A stretch of 64,000 nt of DNA, from assembly GCA_963969495.1 (NCBI GenBank), contig OZ018323.1:77477583-77541582 (forward strand), read 5' to 3'. Under the pieces are notes generated by a model. It saw only the letters and a list, made by a program, of their open reading frames with translations, searched no databases and had not been told where the DNA came from. Below, piece after piece: positions 1 through 46,657 of the stretch (the stretch's first letter is position 1; the number at the start of each line of letters is the position of its first letter). The translations under genes and the position numbers were made by a program. This DNA comes from Ceratothoa steindachneri (lineage: Eukaryota > Arthropoda > Malacostraca > Isopoda > Cymothoidae).

Positions 1-483
1 GCAGACTACTGCACTCGTTCCAATCCCCAACAGTATGATTTCTCAGGCGGCACTGGCCCAGAAAGTGGTCATTACTATTAAGGTCATCAACCACCATCCA
101 ACTCAAATCAGGCTGTGCTACCAGAGAACACAGCGACAGACCAAAAACAAAAAAAGTGAAGCGATTCTCTGACATTGATGGATAAACTCATCCAACTTCA
201 GGACACCCATCTCTAATTCTTCGATCAGGCTGGCAAGGACCTGGACACTGGGATTGATCAGGTATTCCTCCCAGAAGGGGCGAGTACCATTCAAATTGTT
301 AACTGTACGACGACGCCGAGAAGTCCCCAGCGTTGGAGTTAGCTGAGGGTGGAATTTACGCTGAAAAAAAAGTATACCTACTAATCAGACGTAGCTGCAG
401 TGCAAATGCTTTAAAGGGGCCATTAAATCGAGTAAGACTGAGACATCATGCCGGGTGCAATTCGCGCATTTTCACGCTAATCC

Positions 484-834
484 CTACATCGTGTTGGTGT
501 TCGCAAAATTTTTATACCCAGCATGGTCTCCTGGAGACATATCTAACGAGAAACGGAAAGAGCAGAACCTGCGCAGCTCCTCCAAGTTAGCCCGGAGTCC
601 ATGGCAATTCCATTGAAGGAAATTGCCTTCCAAGCCTAGCTCGGAGAAGATGCGAAGACCCTCTTTGAAGTGAAGACCCTCAGGAGAATGGCCGTAAACT
701 TCCGGAAGGCAGAACTCCGGAAGCTCTTTGGTTTTAGAAGGCACTGAGGGTGCTGTCAGCTTCGAGGACTTACCTAGGGAGGCTGTGCTCGCAATTCGAT
801 TTTCTTTCTCCCTTCGCTTTGAAAGCTTTGGCAC
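484..834 (-). pseudogene. gag C-terminus and start of APE endonuclease
   Basis: This 116-codon frame ends in NFLQWNCHGLRANLEELRRF, the standard beginning of apurinic-like endonucleases in Jockey-group elements (consensus ILQWNCRGLRAN). The preceding ~75 residues are serine- and lysine-rich and look like a gag tail. The frame breaks after SFRFSLDM, where a CLQET-type block should follow. A complete enzyme would nick target DNA to start target-primed reverse transcription. This copy cannot. Confidence 0.65.
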
Positions 835-1236
835 GCGGGAAAGCTTCGGAGTCGGAGATCCTCATCATTAAGACGCTCCCACGTTTCCTACGCCCCAGCC
901 GGGGTGTCGGGGCGTGGAAGCCGAGGCTGCCACTGTGCTCTAATTCTTTATGGGGACATCTTTAGAAATATCGGGTGGCTGAACGACCAAAACATCCTTC
1001 TCGATAAGATACGAGCTAAATTGCATCTAGGAAGTAGGGTGCGACTCGCCACATTTAACGCAGCATTCCATAATACGGATTTATCCTGTAATGTCTTTAA
1101 AAGATTGGCGCAAATTTCATATTGACCTGACTTGGTACGTCTCCAGGTTCGATTAGTATGGCTGAAGCGGTGATAATGCTAACACATCTGCGGCAGTGGT
1201 ACGGGTGCCTTGACTTGGTAAGGATAACACTGGCAC

Positions 1237-1620
1237 TCAGCATCTTTGGGAACCTGCCATGATCGAATGTGACGAAGAGTATAGGAGTGGGTACCCCCCA
1301 TCCCTCCTCGGTTTTCTCATGATAAGCTTGACCTTGCCCGCTCGTTTGTCGACGACCAGCTCTTCTGTGATATCGTCTAGTGAGTAATCCTCGAGTTCTC
1401 TCCCATTAACCACTCTTTTCATAAAACTCATGGTAGAGTGCGATGGCACTTGCACAGGCGAACCATTGAGTGTCCGAAATGCACCAATCATAGCTGTCTG
1501 CGCATGGTCCGATGCATTCACTGGAAGGCTCATATCCGAGAAACTGGCGACGTTCGGCTCTCTACAAATCGACTTAGCTAAAGCCACTCTCTGAAGGAAC
1601 ACGTAGCCTTTGGGCAACAT
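1237..1620 (-). pseudogene. gag-like ORF of Jockey-like element
   Basis: This is the longest unbroken piece of the gag protein in this copy (127 codons). It contains the block RELEDYSLDDITEELVVDKR followed by a basic stretch. The same block, as RELVHSSLDDITLVVANQRA, appears on the plus strand at 12660-12720, showing that this is repeated element protein and not a host gene. Gag proteins of this clade bind element RNA and form the ribonucleoprotein. The zinc knuckles expected further along are only partly preserved, with a stop inside them. Confidence 0.6.
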
Positions 1621-1859
1621 ACTACCATCGGTGTAATTAATAACCAGGAAGGAAGCGTTTGAAGCAGGCGGACTCGATGCTCCCTATGAGGGGCATCGAA
1701 GACTACACTCACCCTATCTGTAACTTTCCTCTTTGTTGGGTTTCATCTTCTCGGCCCGAGAGTGCCCCTGAGCCGGATATGTCAGTCTTGGCTTACCACC
1801 TGCCGAACCGGCAGGGGCCCCGTGCGTTCTGGGCAGAAGAAGAACCCATAGTCTTCCTT

Positions 1860-2512
1860 TTCTTTTTTTATTCTTTTATTTTATGCCAAATAGTTTTAAA
1901 ATATTTCCTCAACCCCTTTCAATGCAAGAATCATGAATAAGAATGATAGAAGGCATTACGTTGTCTATCGAAGGGGATAAGACAAATAGATAGATAAACG
2001 GTCATTTTTATTTCGTCAAATCTAGGTTTTGATAGATGTGTCTTGTCTCGAGGACCTTCGTTCCGGAACAGACGGCACAGGCTCAAGAAAGTGCCACTTT
2101 CTTCATGTTCCTAGTAGTCTCCTCTTTTGACCAGTCGAGTTATGTTCTTTGCTCACATCTCACTGTCCTTATCTTCACCACCACACGAGTCTGTTTCCCA
2201 AGAATATTCATGCAACTATTCTCCGGTTTGTTTTGCCTAAATTTAGAGGTTAATTGACATCCTTGATCGACTCCCGATCAACTGGATTGTTATAGAAACT
2301 ACAGTTACTTGATTTTAGGATTTAAATGTAGCTTAGTGTTTTTTGTCGTTTCCGTGCAAAAATGCTCACATTAGTTTCCATTTAAGGAAAAAATAGCTCT
2401 TTTGCAGGGAACATTCATGTGTATTTGACCAAACTCCCGGTTTTGGGGTCCGCTTATGCCAGTAGAGTCGCGCATCTAACGTCGCTCCTCGAAGTTACAA
2501 TTGTCAATGTTA
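1860..2512. other. AT-rich intron or flank, nothing recognised
   Basis: Pyrimidine-rich and AT-rich sequence. Short open frames here show no recognisable domain. No splice-flanked coding block was seen. Confidence 0.5.
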
Positions 2513-3815
2513 TCGAAAAGGTACGTCTCCCATTTTCTAATTTAAAAGGGAATTTATCTTTTTTTTAAAAGAGGTACGTCCTCTATTTTCTAATTTAAAA
2601 GGAATTTGTCTCTTTTTAAAAAGAGGTAAGCCCCCATTTTCTAATTTAAATAGGAATTTGTCTTTTGTTAAAAGATGTACGTATCACATTTTATTATTTA
2701 AAAAGGAATTTGTACGTCCGAGCATTTTCAAATTTAAAAGTGAATTTGTCTTTTTTTAAAGAAGTACTTCCCCCATTTTCTAAGTTAAAAAGTAATTTGC
2801 CTTTTTTTAAATAGGTACGTCCCTAATTTTTTAATTTAAAAATGAATTTGTCTGTTTTAAAAAAGTACGTCCTCCATTTTCTAATTTAAAAATGAATTTG
2901 TCTTCTTTAAGAAGTTGCCCCGATTTTCTAAAAAAATGTCTATTTAAAAAAAATAGGTACGTCTCTCATTTTCTAATTAAAAGTGAATTTGTTTGTTTTA
3001 TTAAGATGTACGTCTCCTATTTTCTAATTTAAAAGGAAATTTATCTTTTTTTAAAGAGGTACGTCTCCATTTTTTTTTTTATTTAAAAAGGAATTTGTAT
3101 TTTAACAATGAATCACCTCCCCCATGTTTTTATTTAAGAAGGATTTTTTTTTTTTTAAAGAGGTACGTCCTTCATTTTTGTAATTTAAAAAAGAATTTTC
3201 TTTATTTAAAAGAGATACGTCCTTATTTGCTAATCTAAAAAAGGAATTTGTCATTTTAAAAAGAATTACCTCACCACTTTCTAATTTAAAAGGGAATTTG
3301 TCTTTAAAGAGGTATTTAAAACAGGTAGGTCCCCAATTTCCTGATTTAAAGAGGAATTTGTCTTTATTTAAAAGAGTTACGTCCCACCATTTTCTAATAT
3401 AAAAGAGAATGTGTCTTTATTTTATAGAGCTATTTAAAAGAGGGACGTCCATCCTTTTATAATTTCAAAAGGTATGTCTTTTTTTAAAGAGGTACGTCCC
3501 CCCCCTTTGCTTACTTCGAAAGGTATATGTCTTTTTAAAGAGGTACGTCTCCATTTTTCTAACTTCAAAAGGTATATGTCTTTTTTAAAGAGGTACTTTC
3601 CCCCTTTTCAATTTCAAAAGGTATATGTCTTTTTTTAAAGAGGGACGTCCCCTCTTTTCTAACTTCAAAATGTATATGTCTTTTTTAAAAAGGTACATCC
3701 CCCCCTTTTCTAATTTCAAAATGTCTTTTTTAAAAAGAGGTACCTACGTCTTCCGTTTTCTGATTTATAAACGAATGTGTCTATTTTAAAAGAGGCAACT
3801 ACTCCATTGTTTATA
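2513..3815. repeat. minisatellite, ~50-bp unit, ~25 degenerate copies
   Basis: Consecutive units have the pattern AAAGAGGTACGTCCCCATTT, then TCTAATTTAAAAGGAATTTG and TCTTTTTTT, repeated about every 50 bp with heavy substitution and small indels. A sub-block in the second half (about 3460-3730) uses a variant with AACTTCAAAAGGTATATGTC, suggesting local homogenisation. Confidence 0.9.
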
Positions 3816-4182
3816 TGAAAATAGGATAAAGACTATATTAGCGGATTTCAAGCCTTAATTTTTGAGCTGAGAGGCGATACCCTCTTCTAAGAACAAGTCC
3901 TCTATTAAGACCATCACCCAGTCTACCTAAGTTCGAACTTTACAATTTGAGCTTGTCTGATAGTTCTTAAAGCCCCCCCCCCCTCCTCCACTCCCCAAGC
4001 CAATGGATTCAAATTTACGAACTCAATCTCCATATGACACCATTTCACACGTACACACTTGTGAATTCACGTTGGTCCTCTACCCTACACGGTGTACACA
4101 GTTGAGTAACCATGTGTCTATGCCACGGTGTCTGAGCGTATGCCCAAATAAACGGCTTGATATCCCCCTTGCCCTTTTCCAG
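3816..4182 (+). other. intron tail upstream of WDR19 exon 1
   Basis: Contains a run of ten C residues near 3973 and a pyrimidine-rich stretch before the acceptor at 4182. No coding or element similarity was seen. Confidence 0.5.
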
Positions 4183-38164
<33,982 letters not shown>

Positions 38165-38202
38165 GTGAGTCGGAAATTCACTAAATGTTTTTTTCACCCC
38201 AC

Positions 38203-38253
38203 TATAATGATGTTTATTTCACTCGTTTTTAATGATGTTTATTTCACTCTTTT
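38203..38253. repeat. AATGATGTTTATTTCACTC tandem array, left part
   Basis: Two to three ~26-bp units just after exon 10, interrupted at a TTAA by the piggyBac element. The array resumes at 41340. Confidence 0.85.
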
Positions 38254-38635
38254 TTAACCCTTTAGAGGGCACACCTAGAAATACTTGAGATATCAAAAAT
38301 TCATCTTAGGGTCATAAATTAGATGTATTTCTAAGACACTTTTACTCTTGAACATTTTTTGATTTGAGGCATTGATTGCCTGCAATGTTCTGTCAATGAA
38401 GTATCCCGTGTGGGCTAGCCGCCCGGCTCACGAGGAACCATGTTAGTCCCGTCCAGGCTACTTCACCCGGTATGGAATATAACTGGCCCTGAATTATGTT
38501 AATATTGTTATTTAAAATCAATAAATTTCATGACTATTTCTTAAAAATTATATTTGTTTGAAATAAAACGCAAGAAAAAATTCAATGTTTTACTTTAAAA
38601 AAAAGTATAAAAATACATGATTTTACATACAGTTG

Positions 38636-40278
38636 CGGGTGTCCGAGAGGCAGAGCGCGATCTGGCAGACATCGCACATCCACCTGGGGAGGTAGATTGT
38701 GGCCTTGGTGGAGCAGTGCTTGCAGGTTTGCCGGCTATTGACGAAGATGGGCAGATGTGGCTTTGAGTTGCCATAGAGCTGCTGGACACTGGGGAGTTGG
38801 GCCTTGTACCCCCGACGTGGAATGGACATTAGCTGGTCAGGTGATGCCCTCGTGATTCTGGACCCCATGGTCTTCTGGCAGCGGGCAAAGCAGCTGATAT
38901 CAAGCCGGAAGAGCTTTAGGGGCATTGGATTCTCTTCCATGGCCTGACAGTCCCGCTTGTAGAAGATCCAGGCGTTGCAGACTCAGAGGTCTAGGGCATA
39001 CCCGAAGAGCCTCATGTACCACCTCCTGGCTCGCATTGGGGTCTTGTAGAGGTAGGTCAGCATGTCGGACTTGTCAATGACCCCCATCTTCCCGTTGTAC
39101 TGTTTGATGACGTTGGGGCAAGGCACCCCCACCTTCTTCTTGGTGTTGCGGTCGTATCTCTTCACATTGCCAACGGGCTCGACACCGACGTCAGAAGACA
39201 GGACCTTGACGTTCTTGTTGTCCTTTCAGCGCAGGGCAAGGATCCCGTTGCTGGAGCAGTGGTCGTATTGGCCTCGATGAGTCGTCTTCTTGCCCAGCTC
39301 CCTGGTAGAGATTAGAGAAGCACGCTCAACACAGTTGACCCTCGCCGTCCCCACGTACCAGCAACCTACCTTGTCCTTCAGATACTCCACGAGCTCGATG
39401 CTGGTGAAGTAGTTGCCGGCATATATAGCTGACTGAGAAGGTCTCTTTAGGGTCTTAGCCAACACAAGGACGGTATTGGTGGAGACAACAGTTGTGACTC
39501 CTCCTGGGAGAGCTTGGTGTGGTGGCTGGTGAAGGTAGTCTCTCCCTGGTACATGAGGATATCATGGATGAAGCCATCAATGATTGCCCGGCAGAACAGC
39601 TTATACCCCCACTTGTCCGGCTTTGTCTGGATGTACTGTATCAGGGTCCCCGCTCTGGTGCCCTTGTAGGATACTATGACTTCATCGATGGACTGCGTGG
39701 AAGTTGCTTTCACCTGCAGGAACTGCCTGGTCAGGAAAGCAAAGATGGGACGAATTTTGAAGAAACAGTCAGTGGTGCCAGGGAGGTTCTCATTGTTGTT
39801 AAAGTGTAGAAGGGATCTATCTGATCAGCCGGAACCGCTTAGAGGACATTACTTCAGCCACCTTTACCACCCTCGTGTATGTTTCCCAGTAGTCCTCAAT
39901 TGAAGGCAAAATGGAGACCCCCATGTATAGCACGATGCTGATGAACACCATGAGTTCATGCTTGTCTATCTGGAAGGTAGTGTTGACGTTTTTCTGCCGG
40001 GCATAGAGGTTTGTTCGGTATACGATATCCTCCAGGAGGGCCGTGGTGAACATGTCCTGGAAGTACTCGAAGGGTGACATAAGAGCATGAGGTAAAGTCA
40101 GGCAGTGGAGGGTAGCTGATGTCCTCTTTCTTCCATGTTCTTTGTCGCGTATCTTTCTGGGCTCTCCTAGCCTTATTGGGAGCCGGTCCAGTTGCTTCCT
40201 CTTCATCCTCACTGTCAATGGTGTCCTTCTCTGACATTGGTCGTGGCCTGACCCTGGTGACAGCGCCTGTGGACAACA
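38636..40278 (-). pseudogene. piggyBac transposase, main exon (frameshifted)
   Basis: On the minus strand the exon starts after a consensus acceptor (TCCACAG, 40284-40278 region). It encodes an acidic stretch (DSEDEEEATG), a proline-containing linker, then SPFEYFQDMFTTALLEDIVY and RTNLYARQKN (the N-terminal transposase core), KHELMVFISIVLYMGVSILP, a FNNNENLPG-region in shifted frame, QSIDEVIVSYKGTRAGTLIQ with PDKWGYKLFCRA (39690-39570), YAGNYFTSIELVEYLKDK (39425-39370), GVIDKSDMLTYLY (39085), and a Cys/His-rich C-terminus with CKHCSTKAT and CDVCQIALC (about 38730-38650). That tail corresponds to the cysteine-rich DNA-binding domain of piggyBac enzymes. At least four frameshifts break the frame. 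Confidence 0.85.
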
Positions 40279-40524
40279 AAGATGTGTCCCTTTACATCAC
40301 ATGATTAGACTTGTCCCTTTAAAAATGGCAGCAAAACAATCACTGCAGCCATTTAAAGGCCACTCATTCAAATGATTCACAGCAAAACATGAGTCTGTTT
40401 GGGCTTTCTCTTCAAGTCTGTGGCTCACAAATTAAATGACAATGACATTACAGCACTTGGCCTTCTAAACATGGCACCAAAACAAACACTCCTGTTCTTT
40501 AAAACATTAGTTTCATTGCTTACC

Positions 40525-40733
40525 TGAGATTGTGGGAATGAGATCATGGGGGAGGTTTAGGAGGAGGTCAGGGTCCAAGGTGTTGTAACCAAAGTCCTCA
40601 TCCAGGGCGTTATCTTCGACCTCCATGTCGCTATCGGAACAGGTGGGGGGAATCAGGAAGTGGGTGTGGGTGTCCTCTTCCCTCTGAGCCTGTTGCCTAG
40701 TCCTCCTGGCCCCAGAGTAGAATGCCGAAGGCT
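40525..40733 (-). pseudogene. piggyBac transposase, upstream exon
   Basis: Read on the minus strand, an open segment follows TTTCAG (near 40738) and ends at GTAAGC (about 40524). It encodes SGARRTRQQAQREED, IPPTCSDSDMEVEDNALDED and LLLNLPHDLIPTIS. The SDSDxEVED acidic block is typical of the piggyBac N-terminus. Its last base plus the first two bases of the main exon restore one codon, so the two parts join in phase across a ~245-bp intron. A still earlier exon is implied by the upstream acceptor. Confidence 0.65.
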
Positions 40734-40979
40734 GAAATGAGGAAGCATTGCATTAGTTACGGCCATATTTATCTAAAAACTCAATAATAATGCACCATAA
40801 CCTTCATTAAAAGTAAATATAATGCAGGTAATCACAGAAAACACCAGTATTTTCAGTCCATATGCCACATGGGTCTCAAACACAAACCAGATAAATGTTC
40901 CACATCACCATAAGTTCGTTTCACCATAAACACATTACCATACATTTCGTTAAATAAGATGCCTATAGCGGGCAGAAAG

Positions 40980-41337
40980 TCTCGTGGGGGACTCATGGTT
41001 CACGACCATGGCGGAACTCCCTATTCCAGCGAGCAATGGTTGCATAGGAATGGGCGGTGTCGGTGTACACTGCAACCATGCATTCATGGATCTCTTTTGC
41101 ATTCTTGCCTTCCTTGGTCAGAAATTTGATCACTGCGCGGTGCTCAACCTTCTCCATTGTTGAAAAATTTGTGACTGACGATCTGCGATCAGCTACTGCT
41201 TCTTAAATAGACGAGGCAGGAGCGTGCGGCTGCAGATCCTGACTTGTCATAACTTGTCCTAACACCCCCACAAACAGCCATCCCCTTTCCTCTGTGTTGC
41301 CCTACCGATTCGCAAAACTTATTGACCACCCCTCGTA
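40980..41337 (-). mobile_element. mariner fragment, 5' part only
   Basis: This minus-strand copy matches the plus-strand mariner at 18043-18400 over about 360 bp, from the terminal repeat (ending GAGGGGTGGTCAATAAG) through the upstream region and the first ~65 codons (MEKVEHRAVIKFLTKEGKNA). It stops abruptly inside the first helix-turn-helix region, with no second terminal repeat. Confidence 0.88.
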
Positions 41338-41339
41338 TT

Positions 41340-41470
41340 TAACTCTTTTTTAATGATGTTTATTTCACTCTTTTAATGTTTCTTTTTATTTCGCTCTAAT
41401 CTTACGATGTTTATTTCACTCTTTTTTTAATGATGTTTATTCCACTCTATTATAATGTAGCATTGATCCA
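41340..41470. repeat. AATGATGTTTATTTCACTC tandem array, right part
   Basis: Continuation of the array at 38203-38253. Four or five degenerate ~26-bp units with T runs between them. Confidence 0.85.
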
Positions 41471-42538
41471 CTTTTTTTGCCTTAGGGGTAGGAAGTGGAA
41501 GGAGTTAGTGGACGTTGTTGCGCGCCGACACTTAAATAATTAGCTAAAAAGATAGGAGGGGAGAGTAATGTAGTGGCGTTGATGCGTATCAACCTCATAT
41601 TAGGAGAAAACAGTTTAAGTTGAAGTTATTCATTTTCGAACAAGAACACCAACCAGGGAACTCATTTTGGAAGGACCAAGTTCGTGCTAAAAGTGATAAA
41701 GTTCGGAGAAGTGAATATGTGTGAAAGTTACATTGCTCGAGTAGCCAAAAAAGAGGAATTAATTAGGTCCTGGGAACCGTGAGGGGCACGCAATTCTCCT
41801 TACCCTCCTAGTAAATATGATGGAACGAATAAATCGCAGAATTTTTCAATTTTAATAAATCTCACCATATTTTCGAATTCTATTTTTTTTTTTCCATTTT
41901 GAGTCCATCGACTGCTTCAGACAGTTCCCATTCTATTGGCACTCATCTCGATGTTGGCGCCCACGAGTGCATAAATGCCAATTATTTTTAAATTCTTGTC
42001 TGTGAACTTACCTCGTATTGGCCTTAAAAGGTGCCACCTCCGTTGTCAAAAGAAAACAATCGTGAGGAAGGAAAATTGAGACGAAGAGAATAAAAGAGAT
42101 TAGATGTATCGAACACGATAATGATACGAGAGACCAAGGGACCGAGGCGCCTAATAGCAGTAGTGGTGGGACCCATTCAGAGCCCTTCGTGTGATCCTAT
42201 GTTTACATCGATACGTTCTATATACGATAGCACACGTTTTACCTACACGACCACTCAACGTCGCCCACACGGAAACTCTTTCTAGCTTCTGATAAACGGA
42301 GTTAAGGAACTAGGATTATCACTAGTTTAGCATGCATGCTAAAGTAGACATACGAAAATGATTTTTATGTACAAGTGTAATAGTGCATTATAATAGACTA
42401 GTTTATTTATTATAAGCCTCTCATGCATGTCTTATTATAGGACCTCTTCCACGGTTCCATATTGTCTCGTACTATTTTTTACTTGTCTCATAATTTAATT
42501 TTCCCTTTATTTTACGTCCATATTTTTTAAATATATCG
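41471..42538. other. intron sequence, nothing recognised
   Basis: AT-rich single-copy-looking sequence with no element or coding block recognised. Confidence 0.5.
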
Positions 42539-44036
<1,498 letters not shown>

Positions 44037-44039
44037 TAT

Positions 44040-45000
44040 ATGTAGGGAGAGAAGATGGTGTTTGGTTGGCAAGGTCACCAGTTCCATAGAAGTAAGGTCT
44101 GCTCTTGTGTACAAATCTAAATTCTGGATTCAGGTTTTATTTTTAAGCGTGGTACTAGATAAAATTGTATCTGGATTCCTAAACAATTTAGTAAAAATAA
44201 CTTTATTTGGAACTTGATTTAAGCGAGTGATTGATAAATTTGAGACAGTCGAGGATAAGGAAGCAAATTCTTAGTGAGTCAAGAATCTGGCCATGACGTG
44301 AATTGAAGTTAAGCAAATTGAATGCTTAAAGTTAGTCGAATGGAGTATAGTTGAAGAACTGAGTGATGGATAAGTGAGAATGAGTGACTGAATAATAATC
44401 ATTTTCTCTTAATTAAACTAAGTTTTTATCTGTTTAAAAAAATGCGAATGAACAGCTTTCCTAAATCGGGTTTATCGGGAGAGGAGCTTTGTCTGAAGGT
44501 GGATGAGTGTTTATTTGTCTGTTCGCTTGTGATAGAAGGAGAAAGAGAGAAAAAAGAGAAAGAGATAGAGAGAGAGAGAGAGAGCATAAATTAGGTGTAT
44601 TCGTTATAAAACAATTTATATCGGAGAACAAATAAGTCCTGGGAAAAATTTCTAAGGGGTTCAGAGGGAGTTTAGGAAAACGCTTTTATCGAGATTTTAT
44701 GTCTAGCGGGTTGGCGTTAATAAATAAATAGAAGGAAATGATTAAATGGCAGTATCGCGTGATCAAGGCCGTTGTGATTTGGAAGGAAGATGTTTGACCG
44801 AAGAGAGAGAGGTAAATTTTTATGGTCAGTCAGAATAATTGTTCGTGGGAAAATCCCGTGTATTAAAGTTTGTGTATGATCATGTAAATGAATTATGTAT
44901 TCATTTCGCCAGATTCAATCTTTCTTTCGCATGTTTATTATAACCATTCTTTATTATTTTCATGCCAATAACTTTTCCCACGGCATGGTATCTGTATACT
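44040..45000. other. intron sequence with short GA tract
   Basis: No recognised element. A GA-rich run lies at about 44528-44585. Confidence 0.5.
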
Positions 45001-46190
45001 TCGTCATCGACCACTATTCTGGACGTTTTGTTCCTCCCCATAGGTATATTGTAAAATTTTCGGTGTTAATACGTATTTTCCACTTTTTTTCATAATCATT
45101 TGTTTTTTATTTCTGCCCTGGACATTCTAGCGATTGTTGGCGGATGTCTATAAGGGCTATTAGTTATTATGGTTGTATCATCCGCGAAATGTAAATAAGT
45201 TGTTGATGGAAACGCCGGATCTGGTAGGTCCCTTGTGTATATTGTGTATAGAGTAGGACTCAAACATCCACCTTGAGGGACACCCTGCCTTAATTCAAAT
45301 TATGGTCCTTGGTGGTCTCCTATTTCTATAAAGGCCATCCTGTCTGTAACATAGTCACATAGGACTTTTGTCATGATTAATAATAGACCTAGCCTCTTTA
45401 TTTTGAATTTCAGCCCGATTCTCCACACTTTGTCAAAAGCTTTCTTTACATTTCTTAATATAAGATCTAAGTAGTTTTTGCTGTACTTTGCTTTAGCCAA
45501 AGTTTCCAGAAGGAGGGTAATTGCCGTATCTGTGCCTCTCCCATTCCTGAAACCGTACTGGCATTGCGGAATTATATCGTTCCCCTCTAGATGTTCGACC
45601 AGTCTTCTGTTTATTAATTTTTCCAGGATTTTCACTACCACTTCTAAGAGTGTTATAGGTCTATAGTTACCTGGTTCAGATGGTGATTTGCCAGGTATAG
45701 GCAAAAAAATAATTTTACCGCTTTATAGGGTATCAGGAAAATATCCCGCACTTATTATTGCGTTAAAAAAGTGTACTAATTCCCTTAGGAAAACACCTGG
45801 TGCCTTTATCAGGTTTTCTCTTGTTATGCCTGTAAAAGCCAGACGCTCTCTGTTTTGTAGCTTTAATTGTTGCTTTTAGTTCTTCTAGCGTTATTGCCTT
45901 GAAACATTGCTTTTCAAGAGACCTTGCAGAAGCTACATGATTTGGTGTTATTTCGTGCCTGTTTTCCTCTATTTCCTGTACTATCCAATCTTCATGATCT
46001 CTATCAAAGTCTTCATTCTCGTTGGGGGTAATGTCGAAGACATTGTTCCAGTGTTCCCTAAACATGTTTTCTAGTGGCTCGGACTCCTTAATTTCTTTTC
46101 CATTAAGTTTGAGAGTTATATTAGTTTTCGGTTTTAATTCCCCTCTTGCTAAATACATTTTCTGCCAGAACTTGGTTGGGTTTAATTCTG
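45000..46190 (-). mobile_element. non-LTR retrotransposon reverse-transcriptase remnant
   Basis: Minus-strand reading gives a connector (46158-45763, with EPLENMFREHWNNVFDI and LEELKATIKATK), then the fingers and palm with IPGKSPSEPGNYRPITLLEV, QYGFRNGRGTDTAI and KAFDKVWRIGLKFKI (45704-45300), LRQGVPQGGCLSPTLYTIYT and YLHFADDTTI (45290-45170). The FADD active site (45188-45177) is intact, but the frame shifts between segments and breaks after the palm. The style fits the Jockey superfamily. It is not the same family as the copies at 11760 or 25130. Confidence 0.8.
45300..45704 (-). pseudogene. reverse-transcriptase fingers/palm segment
   Basis: A 134-codon open frame running from NYRPITLLEVVVKILEKLIN through YGFRNGRGTDTAITLLLETL to KAFDKVWRIGL. 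The aspartate of motif A (xxAFDxVW) is present. The frame ends at a stop just before the VPQGGCLSP block, which continues in another frame. Confidence 0.8.
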
Positions 46191-46249
46191 AGAGTTAATA
46201 GTCTTTAGTATATCGTTTAATATTTTTTTTTTTAAATGGTTCAATATAA

Positions 46250-46545
46250 ATATTAAACTCATAATCTTACTTATGAAATTTAAGTAATTTTTTGCAGTCA
46301 CTAACTAATTTCAATATTCTAAAAACCTGTCTTTTCACTATAAATCTAAACTCTAATTTTATAAATTATTTAAACGTTAATTTTTCCTATTGAAAGCTAA
46401 AACTATCAATGCTATATTTGTACTTTTAGAATTGTGCTCTAGTATATATTTTATAGGCCTAAGAAGATGACCGTATTATGGTCAAAACGTTGCCACTAAA
46501 TAAATAATGTCAGCAGCAATTTTCCTTGTCTTGGGATTTCTGTTA

Positions 46546-46548
<3 letters not shown>
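46250..46548 (+). mobile_element. Penelope-like 3' end, degenerate motif
   Basis: CCTAAGAAGATGACC, a short loop, GGTCAAAACGTTG (46458-46493), then AATAAATAATG and a tail that runs into (AT)n at 46549. This is the same arrangement as the other Penelope-like ends, with CTAAGAAGA in place of CTGANGA and CAAAAC in place of CGAAAC, while the GACC/GGTC stem stays paired. Confidence 0.5.

Positions 46549-46619
<71 letters not shown>
46549..46619. repeat. (AT)n microsatellite
   Basis: About 70 bp of AT between the Penelope-like 3' end and the deleted mariner-like element. Confidence 0.95.
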
Positions 46620-46623
<4 letters not shown>

Positions 46624-46657
46624 TTATAAAAAATAGAAATTTTAACCCTTTACAAGT

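Larger units (their letters stand above)
1..1850 (-). mobile_element. Jockey-like non-LTR retrotransposon remnant (gag plus endonuclease)
   Basis: Reading the minus strand from ~1850 down there is a gag reading frame (1620-1237), a broken zinc-knuckle segment with CCVKCGESHPTS (about 1070-1030), a gag tail joined to the start of an APE-type endonuclease with NFLQWNCHGLRANLEELRR (834-484), and near 82-55 the endonuclease end block NSNDHF. The endonuclease is shortened to about 400 nt against the usual ~690, and frames shift several times. The element runs off the left window edge. The same gag block recurs at 12540-12734 and the same endonuclease blocks at 21935, 25400 and 34225, so this is one of at least five copies. 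Confidence 0.75.
38254..40970 (-). mobile_element. piggyBac element
   Basis: The left border shows TTAA (38254-38257) followed by CCCTTTAGAGGGC, the standard piggyBac terminus. A transposase gene occupies 38636-40733 on the minus strand. The right terminus is not evident. It may have been lost where the mariner fragment (40980-41337) now sits, since only one base separates that fragment from a TTAA at 41339-41342, after which the interrupted AATGATGTTTATTTCACTC array resumes. Confidence 0.8.

Noticed and set aside
1659..1940. Open frame on the plus strand near the left edge
   Set aside because: It is antisense to the start of the minus-strand gag of the Jockey-like copy and has no domain.
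44895..45095. 66-codon plus-strand frame preceded by TTCGCCAG
   Set aside because: The sequence partly overlaps the antisense of a non-LTR element and the translation does not match WDR19.
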